This document shows positions 61,098-64,000 of a DNA stretch of 64,000 nucleotides, piece by piece. A program made the translations under genes and the position numbers. Position 1 is the stretch's first letter; each line of letters opens with the position of its first letter. This stretch comes from JACMLD01 sp047602295 (GTDB lineage Bacteria; Bacteroidota; Bacteroidia; Chitinophagales; Chitinophagaceae). Below the pieces are notes generated by a model, which was not told the origin of the DNA, did not search any database, and worked only from the letters and a program-made list of their open reading frames with translations. The stretch covers positions 4,588,001 through 4,652,000 of the forward strand of contig JASGHP010000001.1 of NCBI GenBank assembly GCA_047602295.1, written 5' to 3'.

Positions 61098-62228
61098 ATG
61101 CAAAGAGTAAATCCATACCAGGCAATAAAATTATTAATTGCAAACTGCAGCTTTGCCTTATTACCCGGGTTTCTTTACGCCACAAATAATAACCGTATAG
61201 ATTCATTGGTTCCTGTTCTTGCAACAAATTCAATAATTAAATCAGCGGTTACAGCCAATGATTCGCTGTTACCCAAAATTAAATTTGAACCTGTAGGAGA
61301 AGAACTGGCTCCTGAATTGGCAGCTATAGAAGCAGAGTACTCAGGAAAGGAAAAGAACAAGAATACCCTGCGTAGATTATTGAAGGTAATGCGGGTTAAG
61401 AGAATATTGCATACTACTAAAAGCCGGCAACGACTATTAGCAGACATTGCCGGCGTATCAGCAAGATTGAAATTATATCCATTTGCAATGCAGTGCTATT
61501 ACCTGTCAACAGCAGATACCGCTGATATTATAAATGATGATCCGCTTACCAGCGAATTTGAACAAACATCGTTTGCTTTAACAGACACAAATGCAATAAC
61601 ACTGCAGGATGACTGGCAAAAAGAATCAATACCCGTAAATGCAGCAACAGTTGCACAACCTTTCAATGATGGTAAAGAAGTACTTGCATGTGCATTGGTA
61701 TTGCACATAAAACAACCTTTGCCCGGAAAAAGAAAAGCATTTGCAGGTGTTAACAATGTTGGCCACATGTTTATTACATTAATTAAATACAATACAGACA
61801 AAAGCATTGTAACAAAAACTTTCGGGTTTTATCCTGAAAAATCAGCAGTATTTGATGGAACTCCTTTGCACCCGTCATCTGCATCTGTAATAAAAGATGA
61901 TTCTTTTCATGCCTGGGATGAAGCAGCAGGAAAATTTATTTCCTACAGGCGCATGCAAAGAATTTTGCGGTTGCTTGAAAAATATCAAAACAAAAAATAT
62001 CATCTTAATAACAACAATTGCACTGACTTCGGATTAAACGTTGCAATGATTGGCGGCATAGACCTGGAAAATACAAAAGGGAAATGGCCCCTGGGGAAAG
62101 GTAATAACCCTGGTGCTGCCGGGCAAAGTTTACTAGAAGGGAAACTAAAAAACATAGACACAGGAACAAAAGCAGGATTATTTCTTTGCAACAGCAATGA
62201 ACCATTTGCTCCCATTCTAACTAAGTAA
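61098..62228 (+). CDS. Exported protein with possible papain-like His/Cys site
   Basis: From ATG 61098 (MQRVNPYQAIKLLIANCSFA) the product has 376 residues, with a hydrophobic signal-like segment near 10-27. A basic helical stretch follows (KNTLRRLLKVMRVKRILHTT). The C-terminal half has KAFAGVNNVGHMFITLIKYN (His223) and KKYHLNNNNCTDFGLNVAMI (Cys308), an order and spacing like the H- and C-boxes of circularly permuted NlpC/LRAT-type papain-like folds. I do not recognise a named family. It shares its operator with the encapsulin operon and is followed 18 bases later by tRNA-Cys. Confidence 0.75.
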   Translation: MQRVNPYQAIKLLIANCSFALLPGFLYATNNNRIDSLVPVLATNSIIKSAVTANDSLLPKIKFEPVGEELAPELAAIEAEYSGKEKNKNTLRRLLKVMRVKRILHTTKSRQRLLADIAGVSARLKLYPFAMQCYYLSTADTADIINDDPLTSEFEQTSFALTDTNAITLQDDWQKESIPVNAATVAQPFNDGKEVLACALVLHIKQPLPGKRKAFAGVNNVGHMFITLIKYNTDKSIVTKTFGFYPEKSAVFDGTPLHPSSASVIKDDSFHAWDEAAGKFISYRRMQRILRLLEKYQNKKYHLNNNNCTDFGLNVAMIGGIDLENTKGKWPLGKGNNPGAAGQSLLEGKLKNIDTGTKAGLFLCNSNEPFAPILTK

Positions 62229-62246
62229 TTCATTTCGCAAACACAC

Positions 62247-62317
62247 AGCCATGTGGCCGAGCGGATAGGCATAGGTCTGCAAAACCTGGTACGGCGGTTC
62301 GATTCCGTCCATGGCGT
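62247..62317 (+). tRNA. tRNA-Cys (GCA)
   Basis: The cloverleaf folds with D stem GCC/GGC, anticodon stem TAGGT/ACCTG with loop CTGCAAA (anticodon GCA), T stem GGCGG/CCGTC with loop TTCGATT, and discriminator T73, an identity element for CysRS. The acceptor stem pairs at six positions (GCCATG/CATGGC), but the end pair 1-72 would be A-G, a mismatch. CCA is not encoded. No terminator separates it from the gene 18 bases upstream. Confidence 0.93.
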
Positions 62318-62344
62318 CTTACTTTCTCATAAGCAGTATTTGAC

Positions 62345-62376
62345 AAGGCTGGCATTTCTATGCCGGCTTTTATTTT
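62345..62376 (+). terminator. Terminator after tRNA-Cys
   Basis: AAGGCTGGCAT and ATGCCGGCTTT form an 11-bp stem (two G-U pairs in RNA) with loop TTCT, followed by TATTTTT. It is the first terminator after the gene at 61098. Confidence 0.85.
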
Positions 62377-62465
62377 TAAAGTGTCGTATAGAACAAAATA
62401 CTTTTTCTGTTAATACAACTACCTGATTTTTATTATTTCCCCGTTTCAAATGTTAACAGGAAAAT

Positions 62466-62492
62466 ATTAGTCTACAGTTTTGGTAGATTAAT
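62466..62492. promoter_or_regulatory. Shared operator, site 2
   Basis: ATTAGTCTAC-AGTTTTG-GTAGATTAAT. Both 10-bp arms are identical to those of site 1 (61009-61035) and the spacing is the same, while the 7-base centre differs and here supplies a TTTG -33 box. It lies 80 bases upstream of the encapsulin start. Confidence 0.85.
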
Positions 62493-62510
62493 CAGACCGC
62501 CCTATTTTTA
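62479..62510 (+). promoter_or_regulatory. Promoter of the encapsulin operon
   Basis: TTTG at 62479-62482, 20 bases, then TATTTTTA at 62503-62510, close to TAnnTTTG (last base differs). The -33 box lies inside operator site 2. The leader would be about 55 bases. Confidence 0.6.
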
Positions 62511-62571
62511 CTAAGAAGTGAAAAGAACAGCTTTTCCAATCAATACTTTCCTTATTTAAAAAATCATTACA

Positions 62572-63495
62572 ATGGCAGATTTGAATCAAACCCAACAAAC
62601 CGCACTGGGAGACGTTGCGGCACGGCAGCTCGCTATTGCCACACGCACAGTTCCTCAAATGGTAACCATTACCCCGCGTTGGCTAACTCGTCTTTTAAAC
62701 TGGGTTCCTGTTGAATCAGGTGTTTATCGATTAAACAAAGTAAAAGATGCTTCCGCCATTGAGGTAGATTGCTCTGCCCGTGATGAACGTACACTGCCGC
62801 AAACATTTGTAGATTATATTGAGAACCCAAGGGAATATAATTTGTCTGCAGTGCAGTCTATTGTAGATGTACATACAAGGGTTTCAGATTTGTACAGCAA
62901 ACCATACAATCAGATAAGCGAGCAATTGCGGCTTACCATTGAAACAATTAAAGAAAGACAGGAAAGTGAGCTAATCAATAATAAAGAATACGGATTGCTG
63001 CACAGTGTTGCACCTTCGCAATTCATCAGCACAAGAACCGGTGCTCCCACCCCGGATGATTTTGATGAGCTGCTAACAAAAGTGTGGAAAGAACCGGGCT
63101 TCTTTCTTTTGCACCCCTTAGCTATTGCCGCATTTGGACGTGAGTGCACACGTCGTGGTGTTCCTCCTCCTACCATTTCTTTATTCGGTTCTCAATTTAT
63201 TACATGGAGAGGTATTCCATTAATCCCTTCTGATAAAGTGCCAATAGAAAATGGCAAATCAAAAATTATTTTATTGCGCACAGGCGAGAGCAGGCAGGGT
63301 GTTGTTGGTTTGTTTCAACCTGGTTTGCCAGGCGAGCAAACTCCGGGCCTTTCTGTTCGCTTTATGGGCATTAATGACAGGGCAATTGCATCGTACCTTA
63401 TTTCTTTATACTGCTCTTTGGCGGTACTGGTAGATGATGCAATTGCTATTTTGGATAATGTTGAAATTGGCAAATACCATGAGTACAAATATTGA
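62572..63495 (+). CDS. Family 2A encapsulin shell protein (SrpI type)
   Basis: A 307-residue HK97-fold shell protein. It follows the Synechococcus SrpI pattern along its length: GDVAARQLAIATRTVPQMVT, ITPRWLTRLLNWVPVESGVY, LPQTFVDYIENPREYNLSAV, VDVHTRVSDLYSKPYNQISE, QLRLTIETIKERQESELINN, and FITWRGIPLIPSDKVPIENG. There is no CRP-like cNMP-binding insertion, which separates it from family 2B. Family 2A shells enclose a cysteine desulfurase and respond to sulfur starvation in cyanobacteria. The probable cargo gene overlaps the 3' end by 17 bases. Confidence 0.96.
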   Translation: MADLNQTQQTALGDVAARQLAIATRTVPQMVTITPRWLTRLLNWVPVESGVYRLNKVKDASAIEVDCSARDERTLPQTFVDYIENPREYNLSAVQSIVDVHTRVSDLYSKPYNQISEQLRLTIETIKERQESELINNKEYGLLHSVAPSQFISTRTGAPTPDDFDELLTKVWKEPGFFLLHPLAIAAFGRECTRRGVPPPTISLFGSQFITWRGIPLIPSDKVPIENGKSKIILLRTGESRQGVVGLFQPGLPGEQTPGLSVRFMGINDRAIASYLISLYCSLAVLVDDAIAILDNVEIGKYHEYKY

Positions 63496-64000
63496 TCAAC
63501 CAGGGTTTCCTGATGCTACAATACTGGAAGCACTGGCCAACCAGTATTTTAAATCGCCAGCAGGCAGCAACCTTCCATCTGCAAACAATGAACTACTACA
63601 GGCTGGTTCATCTCCTGAGCATCAATCTGCCAACCTCAATTGGTTACAAACAGATGGATTGCCGGGGCCACATACGGCGGCAGTAAAACCTCCTTTCTCA
63701 GTAGGCGGTATAGGTGCTTCTGCGGGGGCTATCAACCCCGTAAACGCCATTGATCTTAGAAACAGGGATCAATCCGCTTCCGATGACAGTTTTCCTTTTA
63801 GCGCAAATGCCCGGCCTTCGGTTGCAGGCAGTGGCATTTCCCCATCGGCACACCAGCAAGGCAATGAGGTAGATTTGCAAAATCCGCAAACCGCTTTGCC
63901 AGATCCGCATTTTGCTGGCAATGGAAATGTACCCGGCTCTGTTGCAGGCAGTGGCATCTCGCCCTCTGTAAAATATGCAGACAATAAGGAGCATTTACCT
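63479..64000 (+). CDS. Probable encapsulated cysteine desulfurase, disordered N-terminal region (3' end outside window)
   Basis: The ATG at 63479 overlaps the shell gene by 17 bases and the frame stays open to the window end (174 codons). The visible part is Ser/Ala/Gly/Pro/Asn-rich and disordered. It starts MSTNIDQPGFPDATILEALA, then has an aromatic segment (ANLNWLQTDGLPGPH) and three related units: FSVGGIGASAGAINP, PSVAGSGISPSAHQQGNEVD and GSVAGSGISPSVKYADNKEH. A long unstructured N-terminal region of this kind, directly after a family 2A shell, is the known cargo-loading part of SufS-like cysteine desulfurases. The enzyme domain is not in view, so the identity rests on context. Confidence 0.85.
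   Translation, partial: MSTNIDQPGFPDATILEALANQYFKSPAGSNLPSANNELLQAGSSPEHQSANLNWLQTDGLPGPHTAAVKPPFSVGGIGASAGAINPVNAIDLRNRDQSASDDSFPFSANARPSVAGSGISPSAHQQGNEVDLQNPQTALPDPHFAGNGNVPGSVAGSGISPSVKYADNKEHLP

Noticed and set aside
62205..62230. Separate promoter for tRNA-Cys (TTTG at 62205 with a TAATTC further on)
   Set aside because: The spacing of 17 bases is too short and the -7 part matches poorly.

Overview
The window is a chromosomal segment of a Bacteroidota bacterium, most likely Chitinophagaceae. The evidence is a SusC/SusD pair, another TonB-dependent receptor with a carboxypeptidase-regulatory-like N-terminus, DUF4270, DUF4907 and DUF2911 proteins, LytS/LytTR signalling, a T9SS-type sorting domain, zinc-ligand-poor ribosomal protein L36, and promoters of the TTTG-N20-TAnnTTTG type. 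There is no insertion sequence, prophage, CRISPR array or rRNA operon. Coding density is high and genes lie on both strands in short operons.

Layout. 1-5.1 kb: the end of an M19 dipeptidase, two small proteins, a ThuA-like protein, a ParE-type toxin-antitoxin pair, and a TetR / small protein / MFS efflux operon. 5.4-14 kb: SusC-SusD, a sodium/solute symporter and a divergent LacI regulator with a likely operator between them. 14.4-21.3 kb: an orphan LytTR protein with a degenerate receiver, then two Kelch lipoproteins around DUF4907, divergent from a DUF4270 lipoprotein, an outer-membrane barrel protein and a parvulin. 21.4-27.2 kb, minus strand: infA-rpmJ-rpsM-rpsK-rpsD-rpoA-rplQ, then carA and aroQ; most spacers of the ribosomal cluster hold self-complementary simple sequence. 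27.3-46 kb: housekeeping and envelope genes, including rpe, ferritin, a TonB-dependent receptor, a free-standing T9SS sorting domain, a frameshifted pdxJ, a LytS/LytTR two-component pair, an intradiol dioxygenase-like lipoprotein, a pirin-like protein and DUF2911. 46-60.8 kb: an EF-G paralogue, an orphan MacB-like permease, kynU, two SRPBCC proteins beside a GlxA-type AraC regulator, pcm, a nucleoside-type MFS transporter, an oxidoreductase, and an ECF42-type sigma factor with its YCII/DGPF partner.

61-64 kb is the most interesting part. It encodes a family 2A encapsulin shell (SrpI type). Overlapping its 3' end is the start of a second gene whose visible 174 residues look like the long disordered cargo-loading region of the encapsulated cysteine desulfurase; the enzyme domain lies beyond the window. 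A 27-bp operator with identical 10-bp arms (ATTAGTCTAC-N7-GTAGATTAAT) precedes both the encapsulin operon and an upstream secreted protein with a possible His/Cys papain-like site. Each copy overlaps the -33 box of a Bacteroidota-type promoter. A tRNA-Cys lies directly after the upstream gene with no terminator between them. This suggests a small sulfur- or cysteine-responsive regulon joining the nanocompartment, an uncharacterised envelope protein and possibly tRNA-Cys.

Other points of interest are a roughly 55-bp dispersed intergenic repeat with the core TGCGACGCA (three recognisable copies and two fragments), the pdxJ frameshift, the isolated T9SS sorting domain, and a hairpin directly before the start codon of the ECF42 sigma factor.
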